A DNA stretch of 64,000 nucleotides, taken from Timema cristinae. Taxonomy: Eukaryota; Arthropoda; Insecta; Phasmatodea; Timematidae. Below the pieces are notes generated by a model. It was given only the letters and a program-made list of their open reading frames with translations. It was not told the DNA's origin and did no database searches. Shown here piece after piece: positions 47,038 to 58,260 of this stretch (its first letter is position 1; every line of letters starts with the position of its first letter). The DNA is taken from the NCBI GenBank assembly GCA_039000515.1, contig JBCFYV010000837.1:1-64000 (forward strand), written 5' to 3'. A program made the translations under genes and the position numbers.

Positions 47038-47693
47038 TTATTGCTTTTTGCGCGTGTAGATACACGCAGCAGCGGACATTTGTTCGGGGTTCTATATTCT
47101 GAAACATTCGGTGTACCTTTGTTTGAAATCTAGCAATATATAAGCCGTGAGGCGTACTTGTAGCATCGGTGTAAGCCTCTTGTAAAAACACGGGGATTTT
47201 CAGGACAGGACTTTTGTCGTGCAAAGTGTTGAATCTGTGCTTTATCCATGGGATTTTTAAAAAAGAAAGATATAATATGCGTTTTTTTAAGAAATGTCTC
47301 TTTGACCCTTTCCTTGATGGAATATAATTTTGCGTAAGGTACCTGACACTAATTTTATGATTGGTGGCATCCTTTGGTGAAAAGAAGGATTCGACGACCA
47401 CTCGTTGGGCTTCACGCATCAGGTCGTCCAAAGCTATTCAAAAAAAAAAAGCTGTGGAGAGTCCTTAAGACATCATCATTTCGGCATACCCTTACAGGAA
47501 ATATGAGTGGGGACTTGTACCGTCTTGTTCGAATCCAGGGTGCCCTAAAGCATAAATACATGTGTTATTATCAACATTTAACGCAACACATTGTGGTCCA
47601 AGTGACGGATAAATTCTGCTACAAAATGTGACTTTTCCACAGCCGGACGGGCTCCGCTTTTGATGGCTGAAAAGGATGTGTCAACTTGTCCAT
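47038..47693 (-). pseudogene. FtsK/HerA-type (A32-like) packaging ATPase of element 2, frame-disrupted
   Basis: Homologue of 9463-10077. Start at 47693, 38 bases after its TATA box. The Walker A region is at about 47629-47657 and has small indels relative to the intact GPSGCGKS of element 1. The Walker B region is at about 47423-47446 with LDDLMREAQRVVV following. From there to 47040 most of the frame is open and includes FLQEAYTDATSTPHG, nearly identical to element 1. The TAA at 47038-47040 is in the same place as in element 1. About 14 extra codons near 47450-47600 reflect indels. Confidence 0.82.
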
Positions 47694-47730
47694 AATGTTT
47701 GAGACTGAGCTTATAAGCTATATGAGCTTG

Positions 47731-47738
47731 TATTTATA
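47731..47738 (-). promoter_or_regulatory. TATA box of the ATPase gene, element 2
   Basis: TATAAATA on the minus strand, 38 bases before the ATG at 47693, exactly the spacing in element 1, with the same downstream CTCATATAGCTTATAAGCTC stretch. Confidence 0.75.
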
Positions 47739-48385
47739 GGATAGCAGGGGGTGTGGGGGATATATACGTTAAAAAACATACCATAACAATTTTTACAAAA
47801 TTTATTGGTCATGAAAAAGTTTATACACCGTGTAAAGTATACGTGAATATTTACAATATAGAATTTTTTGTATAAATATAACTGGTTTTGTTGAGATATT
47901 TCTTTACACACAGTGAAAAGTATACTGTGAATATTTACAATAGGGGGGAATGTGGCTCGGTACTAAAAAGATGGTTTCATATTTAAAAGAAAATAAATTA
48001 TATATACAGTTTATTATATATTTTGAATAGATTTAAAATAAAAATTTATACAATCGGTTTATTATACCTTGACTAGAAGAAATAAATTATACACAAACAA
48101 TTTTTTATATTTAAATAAAAAATCAGACAAACATTTATTATAATTATTTATATATACAACTAAATAATTGACTAGAAAAAATCAGGTAGGCGGAGGGCTG
48201 TGCTGGCAATAAAAAAATATAAAAAAGTATCCGGGTGCATAAATAATTTATAAAAAATATGCTTCGTTTTCATGCAGAAAAAAATATGATTAAAAAAATT
48301 TCCCCTAAAAAAACAAAAAAAAATTTCTTTGATGAAATGGTATGTCAGTGGAATTGTCTAGAGTGTGAAAGAAAAAAAAGATGAG
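47739..48385. other. AT-rich polymerase-ATPase spacer of element 2
   Basis: Non-coding. GTGAATATTTACAATA, the reverse complement of the motif repeated in element 1, occurs at 47843-47858 and 47927-47942. Further stretches align with 9012-9417. This spacer is longer than that of element 1 (about 650 against 405 bases) because of extra AT-rich sequence near 47960-48180. Confidence 0.5.
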
Positions 48386-48414
48386 TTATTCAGCCCATCT
48401 AATAAGACCTTTTA
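48381..48414 (-). terminator. hairpin-like element at the 3' end of polymerase, element 2
   Basis: Read on the minus strand: AAAAGGTCTTAT, loop TAGATGGGCTG, AATAACTCATCTTTT. The loop matches that of element 1 at 9 of 11 positions. The arms pair only in part (AATAA with TTATT at the loop, then the outer A/T run). A conserved loop with drifting arms suggests that loop sequence matters. Confidence 0.5.
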
Positions 48415-51400
48415 TTCGTGGCGTCGCGCGTTTTTTTACAAGGACTCTGATAACCTAACGGTAAAACGTATTTAAAATCATCTGGTTATCCGGCGTTTGG
48501 TTGTAACGGGCCGGTAGACTTCAGTCTGCGAAAACGGTACTTACAGTCGAAGACCTTTCTTACAATTTTGTGCGGGTATCTGTATGTATTTTCCGCAGCC
48601 TGTTCGTGTGAATCCCTTTCAAAACTTCAAATTAACAATCGTTCGGTTGCAATAGTTTTTTGGTGATCCCGCGAACCTTGACACACCGTTTTTGTTTTTG
48701 GCTGGATCACCGCCACGCAAATCGGTAGCGTTATTTTTGGGACCACCAGATACAAGGCGCTAATGTAGCCTTCCCAGACCGTTAATCCTGAAATTCATCA
48801 GTGAGGTCACTAAAAAGTCTCCGGTCGGTGGACTCCATCACCAGGGCGTTCGGTAAATAGAACTGCTATCTGTATCAGGTATAAAACGCGGTCCCCCAAT
48901 TGTTCAAGGATGCTGTATAAGTGCAACCTAGCTTAGCAGGTCGTTGTAGCACGCCACCGCTACACTCGTGTTTAGGGTCTAGGGCGCAACGCGTCACGCG
49001 CATCCTTGTAATGAGGAACATAACCTCCTCATTTACCATTCAATGACGTTGTCCACGGTGATGTACGGATCCATCAGGTACTTGTGGTACCTGAATAGTC
49101 GTTGACAACGGTTACGTGTGGTTGTAATCGGGCCTTTGCCCAAACTTTTTCCCCATAGTGAATTTTAAAAAAGTTTAGCTAGAGTGCGGAGACCAGTGGT
49201 TTTTACAACAGAGCCGAATCTAGTTTCCCATCCCTTTCTCATATTTTGAATGTAAAGCTTTTTTTTCCTCTTGTGAGGTACACACTCTGGCCTACGTGGC
49301 TTCTTGTTTTTTAATTTTAAAAAAACGTATCAATGTACCGTCTGAACAGGCCGCCAGGAACGCGTCTGACGGTCATAAACAGTTACATTGTACTCCCCAC
49401 ACTTCGTGCACTGCTTCAAGTTGTAGTCTTTTTCTCAACGGCTTTCGGTTCTCGTCAACACCATGACGCCTGTCAAAACCATCGATTTTTTTTGTCGTCG
49501 TGCTGGACACGCACCTTGGTTTTTCTCCTCCCCGAATTTCCTGCACAAGATTGAACATTTGCTTGTCCGTGCATCCGGGTAGGCAATACGGGCAGGAATA
49601 AATCTCGTGGAGGGCGTCACTTGTAACTTTGGCTAGCCTTTCTACTTGATCTATGCGGACCAATTTTGGTTCCAAGTGGATTTTGGGGTGTGGCTCGACT
49701 GGGTATTTTTTGTACTTGCAAACGTTAGGATACATTGGTCAAACATCTATGTACTTGATCTTCTCCCCCACAAAAAAGGTCTTCTGTTTCGTGGAAGAGC
49801 TTGATACCCAATTGGTTACGGCCCGCCAAAGAATGCATCCTGGGACTGAGATGGTTCCTTGGTATACACCTCGTGGACGGAGTTCAAAATTGCTGCAAGT
49901 CCTTGTCTGTGCGTTTAATTGATAAACATGGCACTCCCACATCTCTAACGGACCGTGTAGCCGGCATTCTTAAAACTTTTCCAAACAAGCCATGGTTCGC
50001 TTCAGAACGAGTCTCCATGGTCTCGTGGGGACTTTTTTTGATGGGGAGTGGTCCTGTCAGTGTAACTGAGAGGGCACCCGTGCCCCCAATAACAGCCCCA
50101 AACTGGAAGACGTTGGTGGTATCTCCAGCTTTAATCAACACCGTCTAACTCGTCGCCCTAAACATATTCATACAGCCGTTACCCGCATGAAGAAGAGAGA
50201 AACCGCGATGTTGGGTCTCCCACCAAGCAGAGCCATTTTGTACAGCGACGTGCGACTGTTGTGTCTGGCACCGATAGCCACCGTTTTAGGGATTAATACC
50301 GTTAGTATTCTCTTAAGTATGACTTAGACGGTAAACCAACATGTTGCTCAGCTATGTACACGCCTATCTGTAAAGGATCACCTTTGCTTTCTCCATGATC
50401 ATGTCTCTAAAACTTCAGGGCAGGCTTCCGTAGGATCTCTACATTCTTTCACGCATACAGTTCCAGCTCGCGGTTAAAATCAAAATGACGTAATTTTCTT
50501 TGACCAACGCGTCATACCACTTCCTAAAAGCGTTCCTTTCCCTCGGCCGACATCTCGCCGGACGCCGTAGTCTCTTTGGCGGCAAGGGACCCTATACCCC
50601 GCGTTTTCTTTTTTGTTGAAAAAAAATGGGGGGGGAACGGAAATGTCCCTGGCCAAGACTCGTCCAAGCCGAAGTTTTGGGCAATTTGGACAAGACTATC
50701 GGGAGAAGTTCAGTGAGTAATAAAGTGGGTCGGGCCATAACGAATGGACATGATTTTCCCACCGTTCATTATAAGTTCTGGAGTCCATTTTTTTACCTCT
50801 CATCAGTATCTTAAAATAAAAATTACCATCATAGGATTTAGCGTTATGGCCTAGAAGGGTGATATCCTTTAAATTTTTTGAATCTTTAATGTTGTTCTAT
50901 AAATTAAAAAATTGGGCCATAGTGGTTATCACCCTTGAATATGCGAGTTCCTATCGCCCCCACAGTCGGTGGCAATGATAGTTATTTGCATTTTATATTA
51001 CACAAGCCTTACAACACGTTTGCAGTCACAGAAGGTTTAGGTTGTGCAAGTACGTGGCCTGCCGCACCTAGAAGAGCCGTTTTCTTGTATGCATTCAAAT
51101 CACTTGAACACAAACATGAAATTGCTCTTTTCCAGTGAACGGCTTTGACGGGGCACCTGCTTCATATATTAGAAATGACAAAGGACGATATGAATCGCAT
51201 ACTTCTACAAAAGTCTCATAACACCTATGTGAATAATTGATTTTCCAAACTGAAGAAAAATTGCCCGCATACCTCGCAAACCTTTTTGACAATCAAGACG
51301 ATCTGTGACCGCTGAAAAACTGGGACGTTTTTGGTTATCAAAGCACGTCTGATTTGGTGAACCAACGCCGCAAAGTCTTTACAGACACAGACAGGCCTCC

Positions 51401-52552
51401 GCACAAAACGCTTTAGCGTAACACTTTTTGAATGCGGATTAACCACTGTGCGCATTCTTATTATCAAATGGCACACGGCATTCGCGGCAAAAGTACGAGC
51501 ACCAAAATGCGGCTGGTCAAGGATGTTATGACAATCAAAATGGTTTTTTGCTTATCGTCGTGAAAATACAAATCAAGGTGCCCCTTAAAAGGAATGTTCG
51601 GAGGGATGTAGGCCCCTCATATAGGGACCCTGTCTCCCGACGTTCCTGAACACGGTGATTTTGTTTCGGAGAGGTATGTTTGAAATTATTTCAGCTCAGT
51701 TAGCCCCCCACCTTTCACAAAGATTCACACGGGTCATCATGGCATAAATCTTCTGTTTGATTTTTGTATATTACGGACCCTCTTGATATGTTTAAGGTGT
51801 TCACATTCCATGCATCCTGGTTCTCTTTTATTGTCACATATAGTCTTTGGCGACCCAACCAATGCACGGGCTAGGAAAGTGTGTCGTCAATTTTGAATCG
51901 GTAAGATCCTTGGTTTTTGCGCGCTAATGTGTAGTGGGAGCGAGTTTATAATATTTACGTTTACCCGCCGCGAGGCTCCTTTAAAAAGGGCTGAGTTTAA
52001 CGTACAGGGGTGCTGTACTCAAAAACAAAGTATTACTTTGCTAAACACGCGGACTTTACTTTAACAAGTACTGCTCGAAGAGTCTAACTGGTTGCTCGCC
52101 TAAATGAGGACGTACACAGGGATCAACGTAGAGTCAGTGCTGTTTCAAAAAGTAAGGCCGACATGGTCCTCGGCGCCTAACGCCATGGTCCTGTAGCGAT
52201 GGAGCAAATTAGTAATTTGATCTTCAAGCCAGCTAATTCGTCACGATCGCTTGCTGGGCACCAGCTGTACGGTAATTTCTTACCAGTATAAAAGAAAACG
52301 CCTCAATGGTTTATCTCTCTCTTCACGATAAGAAGAAGGGAGCCATTTTGCAATGCCCACCTCTCTTGACTTACGTGGCCACCTAAATCCTCTGTTGAAG
52401 GGCCCGAAGTGGTCCAGCATGGTAGCCGGCTCCCACGATCCGTCTCCCGCACTGCTGCTGGGACTCGTCACGTCTCCCTGGCTCGCAGTCAAGCGCTCCT
52501 GCAGTGTGGTGAGCGGGACTAGTAGCGGCGCGGGTGGGAGACCGTCCCTCAT
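48413..52552 (-). pseudogene. polB: family B DNA polymerase of element 2, frame-disrupted
   Basis: Homologue of 4943-8973, read on the minus strand. The start ATG is at 52552. Its first 75 residues (Pro/Ser-rich) are unlike those of element 1, and similarity begins at the EERDKPLRRF segment near 52310. A zinc-binding-like Cys-rich stretch is near 51180-51480. The exonuclease I region near 51100 lacks one T of the TTTT run seen in element 1, which alone breaks the frame. The motif A region near 49737 has TGA in place of a sense codon just after Asp-Val. A motif B region is near 49160, and motif C (DTDS) near 48870 has one extra base. C-terminal RRI-DD type sequence is near 48470. It ends at 48413-48415. 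About 20 indels. Catalytic motifs are recognisable but the gene is not translatable as given. Confidence 0.85.
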
Positions 52553-52568
52553 TTACGGTCTCGCAGAG

Positions 52569-52582
52569 TCAACTATAACACA
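52569..52582 (-). promoter_or_regulatory. conserved 14-base motif before polymerase, element 2
   Basis: The same TGTGTTATAGTTGA as at 4928-4941, here 16 bases before the ATG at 52552. Surrounding sequence is not conserved. Either a promoter element or a shared splice acceptor. Confidence 0.5.
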
Positions 52583-53327
52583 TTGTCAAAGTAAACACTG
52601 TTACAAACATGCGCGTATTTTTCATATGATATGTTACATTAATTGATTTAACTGCAAACCACCATTCGCCGCGAACGTGAGTGAAAAAAACGACCCCAAG
52701 CTTACTTGCAAGATTCGCCCCCCCCCACCCCCCCAACTTAAACTCTTCCGGCCTCGTCCGTCTGCCTTTTACACGAAACAAACGCTGTCAGCCAACACAG
52801 CGCTGGGTAAATTTTAGTGCACGAAACTATATATTTTGTTGACATAATCAATATCATTTACACAAAGCAAATAGTACTTAAACTGTAGCCGAAATTAAGG
52901 AAGTGCACCCGGCATTTTGCAAGGAGGGAGAGTGGAAAATCAATTAGAAAAACTTCAACATTAAATTCCTATGTTATATTAATACAACTTTTAAATATCG
53001 TTTAATGTTACGAGAAATATATTGTGTTGACATTATAATACTGTAACCTGCTATTAGAGGAAGTGCACCTTTCGCATTTTTCAAGGAGGTAAAATGGAAA
53101 ATCGATTTAGAAAAAAAACCATGCCCATATAATGTCCTAGGACCACCTGAACAATATATAATTTTCCTGCGTTTCTCTTTTCACTAAAGAACTAGTACAA
53201 TTTGGACTTGAATTGAGCAGCTGACAGAGGTTTCAAATAGTGGCCGATTATAACGGTGTTTGCAGTGAGCGAGAGAGAGAATATGAGCTAAACATATAGT
53301 ATATTTTCAAAACTAGTGGATACTTAC
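52583..53327. other. spacer between accessory gene and polymerase, element 2
   Basis: AT-rich, without coding signal. Two related stretches, GGAAGTGCACC...GCATTTT-CAAGGAGG, occur near 52899-52926 and 53060-53090, each followed by similar sequence, forming an imperfect direct repeat of about 160 bp. If the accessory gene has a third intron, this would be it. Confidence 0.4.
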
Positions 53328-53882
53328 ATATCAGTCTGTCGTTGGTGTCCAATTGTCCAACAGAGGGGGACGCTGGCGATAGGGGGCAGGATGGAGAGGA
53401 TGCCTGGGAATGGGACTGTGTCGTCCAGCGACCGTCGTGCCTGGCACAGAACGTTGGGGGCGCTCCGGCTGTGTAGATGTCAGCACGCCTGTAGCTACGC
53501 TGCCCACAGAAGGGCCTTCATCCAGCCCATATGGATCCCAGTAGTCTGAAAATTAAATAAAAATAAATATCAATTACCATTTACCAGGAAATAAAAAAAC
53601 ACCACTGCAAGTCTTTCATAGCAGCTAATTACCCATGGACCAGTCACCAATCCGCTCTACAAATCCCCTCATCTGTAAATTGCATCATCAACTGGTCAGG
53701 TTTGTGGGATCCACAAGGGTTGCGCCGCCACGCCAGCGTCATGGGCTCCTCATCTAACAAAGAAGAAGAGAATCAATGTTACGACTGACATGATAATCAA
53801 ATTAGAAACATTAAAATATTAACAAAACGAATCTAAAACTTACTCAAATTTTATCCCGTTTTCCAGAGCGTTAAAAACTCAT
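53328..53882 (-). CDS. candidate spliced accessory gene of element 2 (three visible exons)
   Basis: Product unknown. Inferred exons on the minus strand: 53882-53844, 53753-53633 and 53545-53328, with donors GTAAGT, GTAATT and GTAAGT and acceptors TTGTTAG and TTTTCAG. The same architecture is seen in element 1 (2847-3323). Exon 2 carries QFTDEGIC, matching LFTEEGIC there. Exon 3 opens YWDPYGLDEGPSVG, has a long open Pro/Arg/Thr-rich frame (RHSPIPRHPLHPAPYRQRPP) and ends TTD before a stop or the donor. Exon 1 has an early TAA caused by a run of five T where element 1 has four. Exon 2 meets a stop late, near GICRADW. Roughly 120 residues. The TATA box 59 bases upstream supports transcription. 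No family recognised. Confidence 0.5.
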
Positions 53883-53940
53883 CTCGATCTTTATGTTATC
53901 CAACTTAAATTGAAAGACCGGAATGTAATGATCGGGGTTC

Positions 53941-53948
53941 TATTTATA
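53941..53948 (-). promoter_or_regulatory. TATA box of the accessory gene, element 2
   Basis: TATAAATA on the minus strand, 59 bases before the ATG at 53882. It lies just inside the right terminal repeat, so the terminal repeat could supply upstream control sequences. Confidence 0.65.
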
Positions 53949-54009
53949 ACCCAGTCAAACGATCTAGACTAGTCCCAACTTGTCTTGTCTGCCCCGCACA
54001 CTGGTGCCA

Positions 54010-55325
54010 GGCAATGATTACGTCATTGGGAAAACCAAGGTGGTCGAGGTTACGATATATTCTGTGTCCTGACTAGTCTGCCGCCAACCTGGCGTCAGGG
54101 AAAAACCAGTTGCCCAGGTGGCAATGACCTCAATATCTATTCTTGTCTTGTCTCCCGACATTACTGGCGCCAGGGAAAAACCCTGGTTGCCCGGGCAATG
54201 ACCTCAATATCCATTCTTGTCTTGTCGGGCCGACATATTGGCACCAAGGAAAGCCAGGTATGCTGAGGCAATGACCTCAAGATCTATTCTTGTCTTGCGG
54301 GGCCGAATACTGGCGCAGGGTTGGCATAACACGCGATGGCTTACGTCATGGGAAAACATCAGGTTGTTCCGGTCCGAGAGCTGCGGGTGTAGGACATTTT
54401 CAGGCATTTCGGACAGACGCTACAAACAACCAATTTTAGTAGACTTGTGACGGGGGTAGTAAGCCCTAACTGTGGAATTCCGAGGCCCCTGATTGTGCAT
54501 AATAGAGATTGCTAGAGTTGCGACATAACACGGCAATGATTACGTCATAGGAGAAACCCCAGCTTGCAGAGGTCACGATCTATTCTTGTCCCACTTGTCT
54601 TGCCCCCTAACCTGGCGCCAGGGTTGCGATGATACGTTCATTGGGGAAAACCCATGGTTTATCGAGGTCACTGTTGCCCCGGCAGTCTGCGTCAGGGTGG
54701 TGAAGGGGAGGGGGGTCTCTGGAACAAATTACCACACTCTACCACAAAGCACCATAGCGAAGTTTCATGCCGCTTGTTCCGGGGGGGTGGGACAGACGCA
54801 ACTAGACAGATTTGGAGTTTCTGTGGACGAGGAGTGGAGAAGGGACGAGCTTGGTAGCTTGCGGGGCGTTGGCTGGTTGTGCCTTGTGACAGAAGTGCCG
54901 ATGTTCAGTCTAGGCTTGTCAGCCATAGGCAAAAGCTTTCGTGCCCGAGCTCCGTCAAACTGAATCGCCAGGGAAAAAACCCCGTTGCCCGGGGCAATGA
55001 CTATATATTATTCTTGTCTTGTCTGCCGACATTGGCGCCAGGGAAAAAAAAACCCCGTTTCCCGGGGCAAGGACCTCAATTTCTATTAACAATCATCAAA
55101 GAACCAACATGTCCGGGTTGGTTAGTCGAGGGGGCAGAGGGGAGGCGGATGTCTAAAGCAGGTCAAAATTGGTGGTGGAAGGAGGATATTTTAGAACCAA
55201 TCAAGAAAAAGAAGTAGGTCACGGTACTCAAACAGGATGTTGCAACATAAACACGCAATGATGACGTTACACAAATTGGGGTCAAAGACAAAGGTCAAAT
55301 TGGGGCCATGGGCGTGCTTGCTACT
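54010..55325. repeat. right terminal inverted repeat of element 2, with internal tandem units
   Basis: Clean partner of the left repeat. Internally it has 71-76 bp tandem units containing CTTGTCTTGTC, a GACAT-TGGCGCCAGGGAAAAACC stretch and GCCCGGGCAATGACCTCAAT. They are visible near 54065, 54139, 54213 and 54284, then again near 54590 and 55012. A unique stretch of about 300 bp (54660-54960) separates the two groups. The inner boundary is approximate. Confidence 0.8.
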
Positions 55326-58260
55326 CATCTCGCAGCCATACGCTCCAATTGGACATTTTGGAAGGAGAGGATAGCAAATAATATTATTCTCGGTGACTGG
55401 AGAAATGATTCAGACTTGTCGTCCGGTTTTGCCTCTCGTTCCGTAGGACGTGACACACTGAATATTTTGTGAAGCTCTAAGAAAAACAAGCTATTTACGC
55501 TATTTTTGCGATACAGATTGTTTTTCATGCCAAAATATGTCAAGCATAGGGTGTGTAAAATAAATTTTTACCACAGTGAATATCAAAATTAGGGTTTTAT
55601 TTAACATTTAAGAACTTTAAAAAAAAATTGATTAAGGAATGGTGAAATATTAATTTAGGAAGAAAAAAGATATTCCTACTTGAAATGTTTCTCCTTGTTC
55701 CTATCTTTATGTTAATAATACTATATACTACTACTACTTACTCACTACTAATAATAAATAATAATAATAAATATTAATAATTTCAATTAGACCAAAATAT
55801 AAGCCTTATGTCCATTTTAAACTGTTTATTTGATTAGCCTTTTCATTCTGTTTAATTTTAGTCAACTGACATACCAATGGTTCACTGATTTCACCATTGA
55901 CCAATTACTTGTCATTTTGTCTCAATCACTTATTTTTATTATTATTTTATGTGAATCTAATAAATACATTAATTTTTTTTATTTTATATTGTAATCCGTA
56001 TTTTTTTCCCACTACCAACTAATATTTGCTATTTTTTTCAATTATAATTTTGTTCAAATTACTTTAGTTTGTTCAATAAAATTAAAGTACTTATTCTAAA
56101 TGTGCCTTGGCTTAAACAATCTAATTCTTTATATCTTCGGGAAATGTATTTCATAAAGATGTCTCAAAAGTGTTTTCTCTGCTGTACATTGAAGAATCCA
56201 TGCGTGTTTCCAGATTTGGGTGATAAAATCTTCTGTATGAGATTTGTCTGCATACGTGGTTGAGCTTGTGACGGGACGATTGTGCTTGGGTAGATGATCC
56301 TGACGGTGACGGCTGTGAATATGAGGATGGTGACGGTGATGGTAGGATGTTTGAGGTAGATGGTGATGTTGTAGGATCCGTCATATTTCCCCATATCAGC
56401 TTCATATTAATATATTGATATCAAATGTTCAATGGTAGATTTTGTGTAGGGCGCTTGTACTTGCTACGTGTTCTCCAAAACCACCGAGGCTTCTTCCCGC
56501 GATTGGAAAATAGTTTCTTTTAAACATTTATAGGATCTTCAACTCTCGGATCTTCTGAGAACTTTCTTTTTTTCTTGTTTTTTTTTGGGGGGGGGGGGGG
56601 AGATTTAAATTCCTTCTGGCGAGAAGATGAAGCAGAAATTGTTTTGTTACCCGTTCGTGTTTGTTGTCGTCCTTGTTGTTGTTATTCTGTGTTTCGAATC
56701 CTTCCTCACCTGTTTGTGTAGGTTCAAGCTCAACCTTGAAAATATGTGATGGAACACCTTATTACAATGAGGATGTAAATAAAATTATTGTTACAACTTA
56801 AATTCAAAAGTTGTAATAAACACAATCATTAATTAGGAAATTTTAACATTTTTAGATAATAAATCATTTTGAAAATAGGTCTGGTAGATACTAGAGTTTT
56901 GTACAAACATACAAAACATACATTTCGGAAAAACTATTTCAGTATATAGTATATACAACAACAGGGGTGGAGGTACGTACTCGCAACCCCACTCTCTTGG
57001 AGGGCTTTGGGGTTGGCGTATGTTAATAGGGTTTATAGGGGTCTAGTTTTGAGAAAAAAAAAAGATTATCATGGACAATTAAACATTCTTTTTCACTTTG
57101 AGGAGGGATACATAAAGTATGTTTTTTCTTAAGCCATCTTGGAATAGTGGGATATGGTTGTTTGGGACGCAGGCGGTCCAGCAATAGCCGTGTCCTTTGT
57201 ATTTATATGGGGGATGGACAGTGTTAGGAGAAGGAAAAGCATGTGCACCGTCAGCATCCAAGTCCTACACAAGCTGGAACTAAAGCTACCGATTCTAGTT
57301 TCTCACGCAAATGGACGGTTGGAGGGGGATGTCTAGAACTACAAGGACCACGAAATATTAGCGAGGGTGATTTTTCCAAAACATTTTCCACGCTTATGTG
57401 GGGGTGCACCTCTTTTTCTACTTTAGGGGGGCATTTAAACACCAAGCTCCGGCCACGAGGCTATAATATTATGTATTGCCTAGCTAGTTAAAGACAGCCC
57501 GGAACATTAAAAAATTTCTAAATTAGTCTAGAATATCTTTAACATAAGACAAAACCGACGCCAAAGCTCTGATTAAAAGCAGTTTAAAAGTGAATCCTAA
57601 AGAAATACTAAACTGTGTTATTTGGATTTGTAAGTGGTGTGTTACCTGGTTGATAGTTGATCTTGGTTTATACTTGTCCAATAAAAATTGAATAATACGA
57701 TTTATAGTTACTCTCTGCCCCGCTCCGCCAGTTTTCGGTAGCTATGCCTCTCGTCGGTAAGATGCTAGAAGTGAGTCCATTTTCTTTCTTTAACTTCATC
57801 AATCGACCATTTCATTATGTTTTGATTGCATTCCAGGCATTCTCTTTTAATGAATTATTTTTGTTTGTCTCCAAAACAGTAGGGTCCCAAAGACATCTAT
57901 AACTCTTTATAATGTGCTATATGCTGCAAGGCAATATCATTATTCCAATCCGTCTTTTTCTCTGTTCGAAATTATTATTTAGCAGGATGCTTGTAAATAC
58001 TCGCACCGAACCAAAGAATCCTTTGATAAAACCGTTCAGTCGAGGGGAGCACGTGTGAACCAAAGGGAAAATGCTCCGAGCAACTGTTCGTTCACTCTTT
58101 CGTTGTTTAGACAAATCGAGCGAGCATTTTTTGGGCGCTCTTTCCCCAAATTTCGGGGGGAATATACTAGAACATACAAAAGCGCCCCCAAAAAAATGTT
58201 TCAACCGTTTAAACCAAAAAGAATTTAAGCGTAGTGGGGGAAAATGAGCATTCATCGTTG
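55326..58260. other. right flank of element 2, no gene supported
   Basis: AT-rich DNA with TAATAA-rich simple sequence near 55715-55775. An imperfect GATGGT-type repeat at about 56280-56385 creates a Ser/Pro/Thr-rich minus-strand frame. A G-run lies at 56587-56601. A short plus-strand stretch near 57747-57776 (MPLVGKMLE followed by GTGAGT) could be a tiny first exon, but nothing supports it further. A minus-strand frame at 57917-58255 is not recognised. Confidence 0.35.

Larger units (their letters stand above)
39259..55325 (-). mobile_element. full-length Polinton/Maverick (adintovirus-like) element 2
   Basis: About 16,067 bp bounded by inverted repeats whose outer ends both begin AGT (39259 on the plus strand; 55325 on the minus strand), matching the AG start usual for Polintons. 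All genes read on the minus strand: accessory gene, polymerase, ATPase, core-like, NIVDL protein, integrase, FY-TLPS protein, FFSGLF protein, F54H12.2-like capsid protein, unassigned protein, protease, unassigned basic protein. Both defining enzyme sets are present, polymerase plus integrase and ATPase plus protease. A matching 6-bp target duplication was not seen; the left flank is in poor sequence. Confidence 0.88.

Noticed and set aside
53316..53549. Plus-strand 77-codon frame beginning MDTYISVCRWCP
   Set aside because: It is antisense to exon 3 of the accessory gene, whose minus-strand reading has splice sites and a counterpart in element 1.
54010..54350. CRISPR-like array, because of regular units of about 74 bp
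   Set aside because: Units are adjacent diverged tandem repeats without unique spacers, lie in the terminal repeat of a eukaryotic element, and have an inverted partner copy.
2045..55325. The two Polintons as the two ends of one giant inverted structure
   Set aside because: Element 2 has its own pair of terminal repeats at 39259 and 55325, and element 1 has a different terminal region, so they are separate insertions in opposite orientation.
56151..56405. Ser/Pro/Thr-rich minus-strand frame as a secreted or mucin-like protein
   Set aside because: The composition comes from an imperfect GATGGT-type simple repeat, and there is no start, signal or splice support.
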